The notes: generated from the sequence alone by a model not told the origin. 64,000 nt of DNA from Dasypus novemcinctus (GCF_030445035.2 NC_080680.1:46823212-46887211), one strand, 5' to 3'. Positions 40,550-53,219 are shown, counted from the first letter of the stretch. Program-made: numbers and translations.

Positions 40550-41234
40550 TTCCCCTCCCCCTCTCCTGCCCTGCTGTTTTTGCTGTCTGTGTCCATTTGC
40601 TGTGTGATCTTCTGTATCTATTCCTTTTTTTTTTTTTTGCCTTCCCTTCTCATCTTTCCCCTCTGGGATGCACCAGGATTCCATCCTGGGGACTTCTGAT
40701 GTGGAGAGAGGTTCCCTGTCAATTGTGCCACCTCAGTTCCTGGTCTCTGCTGTGCTTCACTTTGACTCTCCCCTTCATCTCTCTTTTGTTGCATCATCAT
40801 CTTGCTGCGTGACTCACTTGTGCGGGCATTGGCTCACCGTGCAGGCACTCAGCTTGTTGCATGGGCACTCAGCTCACAATGCAGGCACTTGGTTCACCAC
40901 ACAGGCACTTGGCTTACCATGTAGGCACTCACAAGGACACTCAGCTCACCACGTGGGTACTCGGCTCACTACGCAGGCACTCAGCTCACCATGCAGGCAC
41001 TCACATGGGCACTTGGTTCACTGTGTGGGCACTCAGCTTGCTACATGGGCACCCATGTGGGCACTTGGCTTGCCATGCAGGCACCCACATGAGCACTTGA
41101 CTCACCACGTGGGCACTTGGCTCACCGCACAGGCATGCTTTCTCTTCTTTTTCACCAGGAGGCCCCAGGGATCGAACCCAGGTTCTCCCATTTGGTAGGT
41201 GGAGGCTCTATCACCTGAGCCACATCCACTTCCC
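40550..41234 (-). mobile_element. Composite retroposon: SINE head plus internal minisatellite
   Basis: Flanked by a perfect 15-bp duplication, taaagcatattattt, at 40535-40549 and 41235-41249, so the whole 685 bp went in as one unit or grew afterwards within it. Read on the - strand it starts with a tRNA-like head (A box 'tggctcaggtgatagag', B box 'gggttcgatcc'). It continues through a GC-rich minisatellite (about 41137-40824), then 'gagatgaagggg' and 'gcacagcagag' sequence, and ends in an AG-rich tail near 40560. Confidence 0.85.
40824..41137. repeat. 20-bp minisatellite (VNTR)
   Basis: About 13 units of a 20-bp motif, consensus GGCACTCAGCTCACCATGCA, mixed with four shortened 11-12-bp units (such as ggcactcacatg). 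Units differ at up to five positions. The open frame over it on the + strand (40668-41198) comes from the repeat and is not a gene. Confidence 0.9.
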
Positions 41235-41573
41235 TAAAGCATATTATTTAGAAACAGTGGTAAAAACAGCATGTAATGGCATAAAGACAGACAGACTGAC
41301 CAATGGAACAGAATTGATAACTCAGAAATATACCCTCATAGCTACAGTCAAATGATTTTTAACAAGGCTGTTAAGCACTTCCAGCTGGACCAGAACAGTC
41401 TATTCAATAAATGGTGCTGGGAGAACTGGATATCCATATCCAAATGAAAGAATGAGGTCCCCTACCTAACATTATATACAAAAATTAACTCAAAATGGAT
41501 CAAGGACCTAAATAAAAAAGCTACAAACTTAAAAGTCCTAGAAGAAAATGTAGGAAAACATCTTCAAGATCTT

Positions 41574-41965
41574 TTTTTTTTTAAGATTTATTTATTTATT
41601 TATTTATTTCTCTCCCCTTCCTCCCCACCCCCGCCCCAGTTGTCTGTTCTCTGTGTCTATTTGCTGTGTCGTCTTCTTTATCTGCTTCTGTTGTGCTCAG
41701 CGGCACAGGAATCTGTGTTTCTTTTTGTTGCATCATCTTGTTGATGTCAGCTCTCTGTGTGTGCGGTGCCATTCCTGGGCAGGCTGCACTTTCTTTCATG
41801 CTGGGCAGCTCTCCTTATGGGATGCACTCCTTGCACATGGGGCTACCCTATGTGGGGGACACCCCTGCGTGGCATGGCACTCCTTGCACACATCAGCACT
41901 GTGCATGGGCCAGCTCCACACGGGTCAAGGAGGTGCGGGTTTTAAACCGGGCCTCCTTGCACCCA
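41574..41965 (-). mobile_element. DAS-type SINE, head-truncated, antisense
   Basis: Tail 'tttatttatttatttatt' at 41585-41610 and the normal body, but the tRNA-like head is cut: after 'gaggtgcgggttttaaacc' the L1 sequence follows. No target duplication found, suggesting a deletion at this edge. Confidence 0.85.
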
Positions 41966-43519
41966 AAGCACTAGCAACAAGAGAAAAAATAGATAAATGG
42001 GACCTCATCAAAATTAAACATTCTTGCACCTCAAAGAATTTTGTCAAAAGGGTGAAAATGCAGCCAACACAAAGGGAGAAAATATTTGGAATTACATATC
42101 TGAATTGAAAGCAGGGACCCAAGGAGATGTATGCACACCAATGTTCATAGCAGCATTATTCACTATTGACAAAATACGTAAACAACCCAAGTGTCCATCA
42201 ATGGAAGAATGGATAAGCAAAATGTGGTATATATATACAACTGAATTTACTAAGCTGTAAGGAGGAATGAAATATTGGCACGAGACAACATGGATGAATC
42301 TCAAAGACCTTACTTGCTGTGAAGTAAGCCAGTCACTAAAGAACAGATACTGCGTGAGCTCACTGATATGACCTAATCATATTGAGCAGACTCATAGAGA
42401 TAGAGTCTGAAATACAGGTTACCAGGAGACAAAAAGGGAGTAGAGAGTAGTAAGTTGATGCTTAATCTGGGTGAACTTATGATCAGATAAAGGGGGGTGA
42501 TTGGGCAGTGGATGGGCATGATAACGGTGCAGGGATGTGAGTGGGGTTGACAGTGCTGGAGTGTGAAAGTGAGCAGGGTTGAGGGGGTGGGCTGGACTAT
42601 CCATGGAACTCAGAAGAGAGCTGGAGGAAAAAACAGGTGAACTCTGGGCAGGTGGAGTTCTGTGGTTGAAAATACAATTGTGGGAATGTTCTTTTGGAAA
42701 ATATGGCAGGGGACGGTCACTGGTACAGGGTGTTGGTGGTGTGGAAAACAGTACACCTGGTGTATGCGTCTATGAAATATCAATGTGTTCATCTTGTCAT
42801 AGGGTGTTATCTCAGTGGGTATTGACCCACACAATAAACAATGAAATATTAAACTCCATTTCTGGGTAGTCCTGCTATGTTCTCAAATAGAGGAGCAAGA
42901 ATCTCTTGAGTACATAGGCAGTGCCTAGTAAAAGAAAACAGACCAATATGTCAAGCCCTCAATATTAATGCACGTAACTATGCACCTTATTCTTGTATAA
43001 TTGGAACTTACTGGTTACCTTAGGTTCTGAGTATAGGGGAAGGAAAGAATAGGTGGAACACAGGGCATTTTTAGGGCATTGGAATTGTTCTGCATGATTT
43101 TGCAATGACAGGTACAGGTCATTATACATTTTGTCAAAACCTATAAAAGTTTACAGTACAAAATGTAATACATAATGTAAACTATTGACCATGGTTAGTA
43201 TCAATGCTTCAATATTGGCTCATCAATTGTAAAAAATGTACCACATTAATGAAAGATGTTGTTAATGGAGGAAAATGTGAGAGGGAGAGAGAGTGGAGTA
43301 TATGGGAATCCCCTATATTTTTGATGTGACTTTTCTGTAACCTAAGACTTCTTTGAAAATATATTTTTTTAAAAAGACACTGGGGGAACACACCAAAGAA
43401 ATAGTAAATGTACATAAAAATAAAATAAAAGATTTTACAGTGATGAAAGGCACAATGAAGAAAATGTTTTGGCTTTGTTTACTGGGAAGTTTAGGATTGC
43501 ATAAAAGTTACAACTATGG

Positions 43520-43893
43520 GGAAACGGACTTTGGCCCAGTGGTTAGGGCGTCCATCTACCACATGGGAGGCCCGCGGTCAAGCCCCGGGCCTCCTTGACC
43601 CGCGTGGAGCTGACCCATGCGCAGTGCTGATGCGCACAAGGAGTGCCCTGCCACGCAGGGGTGTCCCCCGCGTAGGGGAGCCCCACGCGCAAGGAGTGCA
43701 CCCATAAGGAGAGCCACCCAGCGCGAAGGAGGGAGCAGCCTGCCGAGGAATGGTGCCGCCCACACTTCCCGTGCCGCTGACGACAACAGAAGCGGACAAA
43801 GAAACAAGACGCAGCAAAAAGACACAGAAAACAGACAACCGGGGGAGGGGAGGGGAATTAAAATAAATAAAAATAAATCTTAAAAAAAAAAAA
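43520..43893 (+). mobile_element. DAS-type SINE, internal-deletion subtype
   Basis: Flanked by aaaagttacaactatgg at 43503-43519 and 43894-43910, a perfect 17-bp duplication. It shares the deletion of 23160 and 40148. Confidence 0.94.
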
Positions 43894-45400
43894 AAAAGTT
43901 ACAACTATGGCAGAGGAAAATCACTGGTGGAGGACGTGAGTGGTAGAGGGATGTGTGGGGAAGGGTGTGCCTGGAGCATGCCTCTATGGAATTTAGATGT
44001 GTTCATGTGGTCATGGAGTGTTATCTCCGTGGGTGGAAACCTACAAAAGAACCATCAAAATATTGGATTTCCATCCTGGAGAGTCCTGCTATTTTACATT
44101 CTCCAATAGAGTGGCAAGGATCTCTAGAGTACACAGGCAGTTCCTAATAAAAAAATAAAGAAACCAGTATGCCAAGTCCTTGATATTAATGCTTGTACTT
44201 ATGAAAATTATTCATATAAAAATCAAAACTTAGCCTAATAATATCTATTACTTAATAGTTACCCCCTGAAAACTTCAGCATATAAACTAACTACTTCCCC
44301 ACCCCACCCCCAGGGTGGGACATGACTCCTGGGTATAAGCCTCCTTGGCACTGAGGGATTATGACCAAGCATCAACTAGTGATTTATTTGGAGAAGGACC
44401 TTGACCATAATGGGGAAATTTTAAATACAAAAGAGTCTTTTTTCGAAGTGAGTCAGAAGTCAGTCCAAAGGTTATTCTTATGCACATCTCAGGAGGATCT
44501 CACTAACTGCCATAGTAAACTAAGCCTCAAACAGGGGTGCTCCTGAGGGCTCTAGAAACTTCTGGACACTACAGACAAGGCACACAGCCTAATGAAATCA
44601 GCACCCTATCAGTGGGTCTTGCCTTGGAATATATGTTATCCTATTTTCCCAATTTAACAGAATTAGACTCATCTATAATTTCCCTACACGTGACTCTTCT
44701 ACCCCTTTTATTTGAAACTATAATTAGCACTATACTCATTAAATAAATGTCCCAGAAACTTAAATATTTGGTCTGTTCCTATGCCAGTTAAACCTTGAAT
44801 CTCAGCAGAGCTGCATGTAGTCAACAACTACTCTCTAGTTCACTGAACTCTCCTTGGACAAAGTCCATCCCAAAAAACAACAGTATCTACAACTGTAGGC
44901 AAGACAGTTCCTTCCATTCCCCGTAAGATCTAAACCCTCTCTCAGTATGAAGCAGAGTGGGCATCACCATCATCAAGTCATCAAGACTGAGGAATGAACA
45001 AACATAAGGGGGGAATGCAACCATGGACAAAGCAGACTTACTATTATTGTAGCAATGGAAGGACGTGTAACATTGATATAAATATAGTGGTTACCAGAAG
45101 TTCTGAGGGAAGAGGGAGGAAAGAATAGGTGGAACATGGGGCATTTGGAGGCACTGGAATTGTTCTACATGGTTTCACAATGACGATACAGGGGCCATTA
45201 TATATTTTGTCAAAACCTATAAAATTGTACAGTGCAAAAATGAAACCATAATGTAAAGTATTACATTACATTATGGTTAGTAGCAATGCTTCGATATTTG
45301 TTCACCAATTATAACAAATGTTTCACACTAATATAAGATGTTATTAATAGGGGAAAATATGAGAGGGGGAGGGGATGGCATATGTGGGAATACCCTATAT

Positions 45401-45824
45401 ATATATATTTTTTAAGATTTTTTAAAAATTTCTGTCCCCTTCTCCACCCCCCACCCCCAGTTGTCTGCTCTCTGTGTCCATTCGCTGTGTGTTCTTCTGC
45501 GTCCGCTTGTATTCTTGTCAGTAGAACGAGGAATCTGCGTCTCTTTTTGTTGGGTCATCTTGTTCCGTCAGCTCTCCGTGTGTGCGATGCCACTCCTGGG
45601 CAGGCTGTGCTTTTTTCACACTGGGCGGCTCTCCTTACGGGGCACACTCCTTGTGCGTGGGGCTCCCTTATGCAGGGGACATCCCTGCATGGCACGGCAC
45701 TCCTTGCATGTATCAGCACTGTGCATGGGCCAGCTCATCACACAGGTCAGGAGGCCCTGGGTTTGAACCCTGGACCTCCCATGTGGTAGGTGGATGCTCT
45801 GTCCATTGATCCAAATTGGCTTCC
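45401..45824 (-). mobile_element. DAS-type SINE, antisense
   Basis: Flanked by ccctatat at 45393-45400 and 45825-45832. The - strand head has 'tggatcaatggacagagc', the variant with an altered A box. Confidence 0.85.
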
Positions 45825-45890
45825 CCCTATATTTTCAATGTAACTTTTCTGTAGTCTAAAACTTCTTTTTAAAATAAATTTTTAAAAAAA

Positions 45891-46915
45891 TTGGAAAACT
45901 ACAGGTGTTGGAGAGGATGTGGCAAGATAGGAACACTTATTTACTATTGGTAGGAATGCAGAATGGTACAGCCACTGTGGAGGAGTCTTTGGTGGTTCCT
46001 AAGAAAATTGAGTACACACTTGCCATGCAATACTGGGAATCTGCCAGCAATACCACTATTCAGTATATACCCAGAAGAACTGAGAGAATTGACATAAACA
46101 GGCACCTGCACACTGATATTCATAGTGGTAATATTCATGATTGCCAAAAGATGGAAACAACTCAAGTGTCCATCAACCAATGAATGAATTTAAAAAACTG
46201 TGGTATATACCTATGATGGAATATTATGCAGCTGTAAGAAGAAATGAAGTTATGATGCATATGACAAGGATGAACCTGGAGGACATTATGTTAGTGAAGC
46301 AAGCCAGACACAAAAGAATAGATACTGTATTATGAACTAAATAAACTGTGTAAACTCATGGAGTTAATAATTAAAATATAGGTCTCCAGAAAATAGAATG
46401 AGGGTAGAGATGGAAAGGTGAGGGCTAATCTGTGTAGAACTGGTGAAAAGGTTGTTTGTAAATCTTTGGAAATGAATAGAAATGGTGAAAGCACATCATA
46501 GTGTTTGTAAGTAGCAGTGCTATTATATGGGTATGACAATGGTTGAAAAGAAAGTCTAAGGACATGTATATTACCAGTAGGAAAGTTAAAAAATGTAACA
46601 TGATATAGCATAACATACTGAAACCTCAGGTGAAACATGAATATTGGTAATATTACATATGTGACTGTTTTAACAAAATATAAATAACAGCAAACTAAAG
46701 AGATAGAAAGAGAATAGCTGCTATGAACAGCAGGGGAAGCATGGAGATATTGAGAAGTGATGAGTTTTATTGTTTGTTTGTGTTTATTATTATTATTCTT
46801 GGAATAATGAAAATGCTCTAATAACTTAAGTGATGAATGCACAACTATGTGATTATACAAAATACCACTTATTGTACAATGTATCAATACATTTGATTTG
46901 TTGAAAATAAAAATA
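45891..46915 (+). mobile_element. L1 ORF2 C-terminal end with a different 3' UTR
   Basis: Phrases 'ggtgttggagaggatgtggc', 'ggaatgcagaatggtacagcc' and 'atggaatattatgcagctg' are the L1 ORF2 end. The 3' UTR that follows (to 'gttgaaaataaaaataaataaa') does not match the other L1 3' UTRs here, so this is another, older subfamily. Confidence 0.75.
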
Positions 46916-46984
46916 AATAAAAAGAACTATTGCCTTTTAAAACACTGTATAATTTAGTTACCATGTTTATTGTGTATCTTCACT

Positions 46985-47095
46985 ATTCTGTAAGCCTCAT
47001 TAGGACAAGGGGACTTCATTGTACACTATTATATCCCAAGCTCTAAGAAGAATGTCTAACAAATGATAGACACTCAAATTTTACTGAAGTACTAT
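46985..47095 (+). mobile_element. L2 3'-end fragment
   Basis: Reads like the conserved L2 tail: 'gtaagcctcattaggacaagg', 'actattatatcccaagctc', 'gatagacactcaaattttactga'. Old and diverged. Confidence 0.6.
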
Positions 47096-47522
47096 ATAAA
47101 GAAAAGGACCCTACATGGACCAATTAAATAATTATACGTAATTATAATTTATATGTATAACAAGTACAGTTGAATGAAGACCAAGAATGGTTAATGTAAT
47201 TGGATTATGGGTTAATGATTATGAAATTCTGATGTTGAAACAGTAATGATTTCAACAGCACTTATTAAGCACGGGGAAGAACCATATTTAGCCAGGATTT
47301 AGAAATATGATGAGAAAGTTATGGTGCCCCATTCTGGGTAGATCTTGGAGACATGTCCCACACTTTAGGATCCACTATCAAGAAGCACACAATTTCATAT
47401 CAATAGCTCTGAAAAAAAGCATTTGTGAATATCAGCGCACTAAATCTATCTTTTCCTGCATCAGATTCAAATAAATAATCAGAAGATTAAAATTGTTGGT
47501 AACTGGCTTGATCTAACACAGA

Positions 47523-47942
47523 TTCAATAAGAATCTGTATATGAAAGTTTAAAAATTATTAATCTATAAGAAAAAGTAACAGTTAATCTGTCCTGATAAT
47601 TCCAGTGAATAATTTAGAAGGTCTAGAAAGGTATATGTTTCCAACATGGATTACTCTATAATTATACCATTTCTTTTTCATAAGAAAGAGGCTGAAAATA
47701 ATTTGTATTCTTGCTAGTAAAAGCTAAATAAAAGTTAATCAAGAACTCCTGAAAGAATACAAATTATTTTCAGCCTCTTTCTTATGAAAAAGAAATGGTA
47801 TAATTATAGAGTAATCCATGTTGGAAACATATACCTTTCTAGACCTTCTAAATTATTCACTGGAATTATCAGGACAGATTAACTGTTACTTTTTCTTATA
47901 GATTAATAATTTTTAAACTTTCATATACAGATTCTTATTGAA
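47523..47942. repeat. 190-bp gapless inverted repeat with 40-bp spacer
   Basis: Left arm 47523-47712, right arm 47753-47942, spacer 47713-47752. Each base of the left arm that I compared pairs with its partner (position sum 95465), with no gap or mismatch found. Arm landmarks: 'ttcaataagaatctg' opens the left arm and 'cagattcttattgaa' closes the right; 'aatttgtattctt' and 'aagaatacaaatt' face each other across the spacer. It is AT-rich, not a known transposon end, and lies between L2 and SINE sequence in the presumed INSL6 intron. Confidence 0.95.
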
Positions 47943-48265
47943 ATTCTAAACCCATTTTCCTTCTTCCATATATTTAAAAATAACTATGGCTTTATTACCA
48001 CCTGATATTTCCATCTTGGCAAACTGTCCTTTATATAGTTCCATAGTAACAGATTTAATGAGTATAAAAATTCTGAGATATTATAGAATATATATTTAGT
48101 TCATTCAAAATCTTGTTTCATTGCAGCTCCCCACTCACTGAATTAATGGCATTTGTTTCTTCCAGGGAGGGTGAATAACACCTAGAACAAAGGAATCATT
48201 AATCAGTTCTGACTTCAAAAGTTGATTTTTTAAATTAAGAAAATAGTCTACCAAAAAGACCTTGC

Positions 48266-48675
48266 TGGGAAGCAGATTTGGCTCAACGGATAGAGCATCT
48301 GCCTACCACATGGGAGGTCCAGGGTTCAAACCCAGGACCTCCTGACCTATGTGGTGAGCTCGCCCATGCGCAGTGCTGATGCATGCAAGGAGTACCCTGC
48401 CACGTAGGGGTGTCCCCCACCTAGGGGAGCTCCACGTGCAAGGATTGTGCCCCGTAAGGAGAGCCACCCTTCACAAATAAAGAGCAGCCTGCCCAGGTGT
48501 GGCGCTGCACACATGGAGAGCTAACACAGCAAGATGACACAACAAAAAGAGACACAGATTCCCGGTGCCACTGACAAGAATCCAAGCAGACACAGAAGAA
48601 CACACAGTGAATGGACACAGAGAGCGGACAACGGGGTGGTGGGAGAGAAATAAATAAATGATAAATATTTTTTTA
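48266..48675 (+). mobile_element. DAS-type SINE
   Basis: Flanked by aaaaagaccttgc (48253-48265) and aaaatagaccttgc (48676-48689), one mismatch. Head variant 'ttggctcaacggatagagc'. Confidence 0.9.
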
Positions 48676-48894
48676 AAAATAGACCTTGCCAAGAAAAGGT
48701 ATTCCAAACTCTTTTTAAAAATGAACTCAATGATCTTGGAGATATGAAGGTAAAATTTTGACTTTAGTATAGGTAGTGAGAATGTGTTTTATATATAAGA
48801 AAAATGCCCACCATAATGAAGCAGAATGAGAAGGCGCCCCCCACATCTTTAAGAGCAAAGAATAAGGAAGAAATAGAAGGAGGTGAACTAGACC

Positions 48895-48961
48895 CTTGCT
48901 ACTCAAAAGTGTGGTTCAATGACTAGTAACATCAGCATCACCTGAGAGTGTGGTAAAAACA
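48895..48961 (+). mobile_element. MER5A-like fragment cut by an L1
   Basis: 'cttgctactcaaaagtgtgg' and 'catcagcatcacctgagag' are the start of this element; it breaks off where L1 'B' begins. Confidence 0.65.
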
Positions 48962-51900
48962 TACGATTTGGTCAGTAGGATGGCAGAGTAGGGAGCACCC
49001 AACTCCTGTCCCCCTCACAGAAACATTGGAAAGCAACCAGAAATGGGCAGAGTGAACTTTCTCAGAAGTCTGGAAAATAGTCAAAGGTTTAAAGCAATCA
49101 AATGAATGCTGAATCAAGAAAAAGGCAACTTTAAAGTTGTAGGAAAGTTAGTTGTCCCTTTTATTAGTCATTGTCCTACTCCCTCCCCAACTTGGTGCCA
49201 ATTCTGAAGACTGGGAAGTCCATCTTCGCAGTGGGGACCCTGATCTCTGGTTCTAGAGGAAGCAGAACACACTTATGTGTAAACTGATGTATGTGTCTGT
49301 TCTAACCTATTTGGTAGCTACCTAAAGTACTGACTTAAAGCACTTGTCTCTGTTTTGCCTATCTTGGAACTCACGGTGGAGATGTGGCAAGCATTACTTG
49401 AAAAAACTATAAGGAAACTATTGAACTGCAGCCTCCTAGAGTAGAAGATTACAATTGATACTTACAATTGAGCATCTAGGGCCAGCAGAAAAGATGGGGA
49501 GATTTCTCCTTGGAAAATTAGGGCATTCAGAAGCGCAATGAATATGGAGGAATTTTGAAAGCTGTGTTACAAACCCAGGGTAAAATCATCCTTGGAAAGA
49601 CCTGAGAAGACCATAATCTTTCACCTTGGACTGATTGCTAAGTTCAGCGCAAGCATAACTAAGTGTTGAAGTTGAGTTCTAGCACAGAACCCATCTGCAA
49701 AGACTGGGTGGTATTTGTTTGTTTGATTGTTTTCTGTAATCTGGCTTTCAAGGAAATATCTGTCAAAACACTAGCTGAACATAAACTAAAAGGACAGAGA
49801 CTTCGGTGGTCACAGATGGCAAGAAATACAATCTTTGGAAAGATCACTAACTACACTGACTACTCCAGCCTTCAACAATTAAAGAAAAACAGCAAACCCT
49901 GGAGAAGGGGTGAATCTGATTTCGCATTATCAGAGGACATGCAAATATCCAGATTTCAATGAAAAACTCACAAGGCATACAAAGAAACAAAAAAGGATAG
50001 CCCATTCAAAGGAACAAAATAAAATGACAGAAACGATTCATGAGGAAACCAAGGCATCAGAAATATGAGACAAAGATTTTAAAACAACTGCCTTAAAAAT
50101 GCTCAAAGAGCTAAAAGAAAATACAGACAAAGGCCTAAAGGAAATCAGGAAAACAATAGAGGAACAAAATATAAATATTAATAAAGAGATAGAAATTATT
50201 AAAAAAGGAACCAAAAAGAAATTCTGAGCTGAAAAGCGCAATAGCCAAAATGAAAAATTCAGTAGAGGGGTCAATAGCAGATTTAAGCAGACAGAACAAA
50301 GAATCAGCAAACACACACACCATCTAGCATACCAACATACACATTATGGGAATCCCAGAAGGGGAAGAAGAGAAAAAGCAAAAGAAAGAATACTTGAAGA
50401 AATAATTGCTGAAAACTTTCCAAATTTGAAGAAAGGCATGAATATACACATTCAACAAGCTAGAAGAACTCCAAATAGGATAAACTCTAAGAAACCTACA
50501 CCAAAATACATAATAATCCAATTTTTCAAAAGACAAAGAGAGAAAATTGAAAACAGCAAAAGAGAAGCAACTTGTCACATATAAAAGATCCTCAATAAGA
50601 CTAACAGAATTTAATCTCATCAGAAACCACTGAGGCCAGAAGAATGTAAGGTGACATATTTAAAGTTCTGAAAGAAAAGAAAATATAAACCAAGAATTCT
50701 ATATCCTGCAAACCTATGCTTCAAAAATGAGGGGAAAATTAAGATTCCAGGATTTTAAAAATGCTGAGGGAATTCATCACTACTAGACCTACAAGAAATA
50801 CTAAAAGGAGTCCTTCAGGTTGAAATGAAAGAATACTATATAGTAATTCAAAGCAATAAAGTAATTCAAAGAAATACATATCTCTGGTAACAGTAACTAC
50901 ATGGTAAAAATAGAAGCCAGAATTATTATATTTTTGGCTTGAAAATCCACTTTTTATTTCTTTCATGAACTAAAGTACAAACACATTAAAATTATAAATC
51001 TGTTATTAGGCACATAATATATGAAGACGTAATTTGTGACAAAACAACATAGAGGAGACAGACTGGTATAGAAGCAGTTTTTGCATGCTACACTGCAGGT
51101 AAATTTTTATCAATTCAAACTACATTGTTATAAGTTTAGGTTGTTAAATGTCATCCCCATGGCAACCACTAACAAAATATCTTAAAAAATATACACAAAG
51201 GAAATGAGAAAGTAATTAAAATAGTTCACTACAAAAGATCAATGAAACACAAGAGAGTAATGAAGATAATGAAGAGCAAAAAATGCATAAGGCATATGAA
51301 AAATTAGAAAAATTGCAGAAATCCTGCCTTAACAATACTTACTTTAAATGTAAATGGATTATGCTCTCCAATAAAAAGGCAGAGACTGACAAGATAGATA
51401 AAAAAGCATGATCCAACTACAAGCTGTCTACTCTCTTCAGATCCAAAGACATAAGTAAACTGAAGGTGAAAGGAAGGAAAATAAATTCCATGAAATAACC
51501 AAAAGAGAGCTGGCTATACAAATAACAGAAAAAAATAGACTTCAGTCAAAAAAATGTTATAAAACACAAAGAAGGACATTATATATTCTTAAAAGGGTAA
51601 ATTCAACAAGAAGATACAATAATTATAAACATACATACACTTAACAGTAGAGCCCCAAAATACACATAGCAAACATTGACAGAAGTGAAGGAAGAAATAG
51701 GCAGTTCTACAATATTCATTGGAGACTTCAATATACCACTTGCAATAATGAAGAAAACATGTAGGCAGAAGATCAACAAGACAACAGAGGACTGAATAAC
51801 ACTATAAACCAAGCTGACTTAGACATATACAGAACACTCTACCCAAGAACAGCAAAACACATTCTTCAGAAGTACTCAGGGATCATTCTTCAGGATAGAT

Positions 51901-52630
51901 CACAGGTTAGGTCAAAAAAGAGTCTCAATAAATTTTAAAAGACCGAAATCATACAAAGAACCTATTCTAACCTGTTACTGATTTCTGAATGAAGTAAAAA
52001 AATTGGTAACAGAAGGAAAACATGGAAATCCATAATATGTGGAAATTAAACAACATACTCTTAAGCAACCAATGGGTTAGAGAAGAAATCACAAGGAAAA
52101 ATACTTGAGAGATAAAGGGGAAGTAAAACACAACATAACAAAACATATGGGATGCAGTCAAGGCACTGATCAGAGGGACATTTAAAGCTGTAAATACCTA
52201 CATTAAAAAAGAAGATTTCAAATCAGTAACCAAACTTCATACTTTGAAGAACTAGAAAAACAAGAGCAAACTAATCCCCAAGCTAGCATTAAAAGTAAAT
52301 AATAAATTGCAGAGCAATGGCAAATGAAAAGGAGAATAGAAAAACAATAGAGAAAATCAATGAACCCAATAGATGGGTCTTAGAAAAGATAAACAAAATG
52401 ACAAACCTTTAGCTAGACTGACAAAGACAAAAAAGAGAGAGAGAAAAGATGCAAATAACTAAAATTAGAAATGAAAGTGGGGACATTACTACTGACCTTA
52501 AAAAATAGAGATTATAAAAATATTATGAACAATTGTATGTCATCAAATTTAGACATCTTAGATGAAATTGGCAAATTCTAAGAAACACACAAATTACCAA
52601 AATTGACTCAAGAAGAAATAGAAGGGATTT
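48962..52630 (+). mobile_element. L1 'B': 5' UTR, ORF1 and first part of ORF2
   Basis: Starts near 'tcagtaggatggcagagtagg'. ORF1 remnant at about 49980-50800 ('aaaaggatagcccattcaaag', 'aatcccagaaggggaagaag'), ORF2 endonuclease and start of reverse transcriptase at about 51310-52630 with many stops. It ends abruptly where the 5' end of L1 'C' starts. No 3' part of 'B' is recognised later in the window. Confidence 0.75.
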
Positions 52631-53219
52631 CTGAGAAGATGTGTCAAAGTGGGTAGGGAGAGTTCAATCAACTTTCTCACAGAGAACAACGGAGAAAGGA
52701 CAAAAACCTACACAAGGGAGCTGCTTTGGGAATCTGCAGAACAGGAAAGTGCTGCGCATCATCCAGGAGGAAGTGGGACAGTGAGACAAAGAGGCCAAAA
52801 GAAATCCATGAGTTACTCCCCCCTGTAACTGGGAACCGCACATATACCCCACCCTCGAGACAAATAAACTCAGTAAAACCCCTGGCTCACTGCAGCCAAA
52901 TGAGTTGGAGAGAATGTTCCCTGTGAGAAAGAGGGGTCTGGCAGAGGGTGGAGAGTGGTTTCTTTTCAGTAAGTTTGGCCAACTGAGCCCTCTTTCAACC
53001 TCAGGGGAGACCACAGCCAGCAATGAAGTGGCTGCAGGAAGAGGGGAGGGAGGATCTGATCAGGCAAGTTGTCACACCCAGCCACCTTGGGAGAGAGAGG
53101 AACTAGGTCAGGGATGGGGCAAAGAGAGATGCCTATCTGGCAAACTGTTAGAAGCCCAACTTGCCTGAGGGAATGTGGGCGGGAAGAGTCAGGTAAATTT
53201 TCAAAAGCCCACTTAACCG

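Larger units (their letters stand above)
34378..43373 (+). mobile_element. Long L1 'A' with 5' UTR, ORF1, ORF2 and short-form 3' UTR, heavily interrupted
   Basis: The 5' start ('ccaggaaaatggcatctgag') matches that of L1 'C' at about 52631. ORF1: coiled-coil/RRM part at 35439-35804 with NAKYRNICVISVPG. ORF2: endonuclease from about 36590, reverse transcriptase about 38000-40100, C-terminal end near 42260-42360; multiple stops. The 3' UTR is about 1 kb and ends 'cccctatatttttgatgtgac' near 43330. Interrupting insertions lie at 35931-36327, 37174-37784, 38839-39251, 40148-40521, 40550-41234 and 41574-41965. Not capable of movement. Confidence 0.85.
43374..45890 (+). mobile_element. L1 remnant with long-form 3' UTR, split by two SINEs
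   Basis: A scrap of L1 ORF1 (43374-43455, like 57547-57630) is followed directly by L1 3' UTR sequence (43911-45392, 45825-45890). That sequence has the same start and end as the 3' UTR of L1 'A' but contains about 770 extra bases (about 44290-45060). The extra block resembles 2990-3860 ('gggtgggacatgactcctggg', 'ggcactgagggattatgacc'). SINEs lie at 43520 and 45401. Confidence 0.65.

Noticed and set aside
40824-41137. CRISPR-like regular repeats
   Set aside because: The units abut one another with no unique spacers and the genome is mammalian. It is a minisatellite.
40668-41198. 176-codon open frame on the + strand
   Set aside because: It is a translation of the 20-bp minisatellite; three 20-bp units equal 20 codons, so the frame stays open by chance. 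No gene features.
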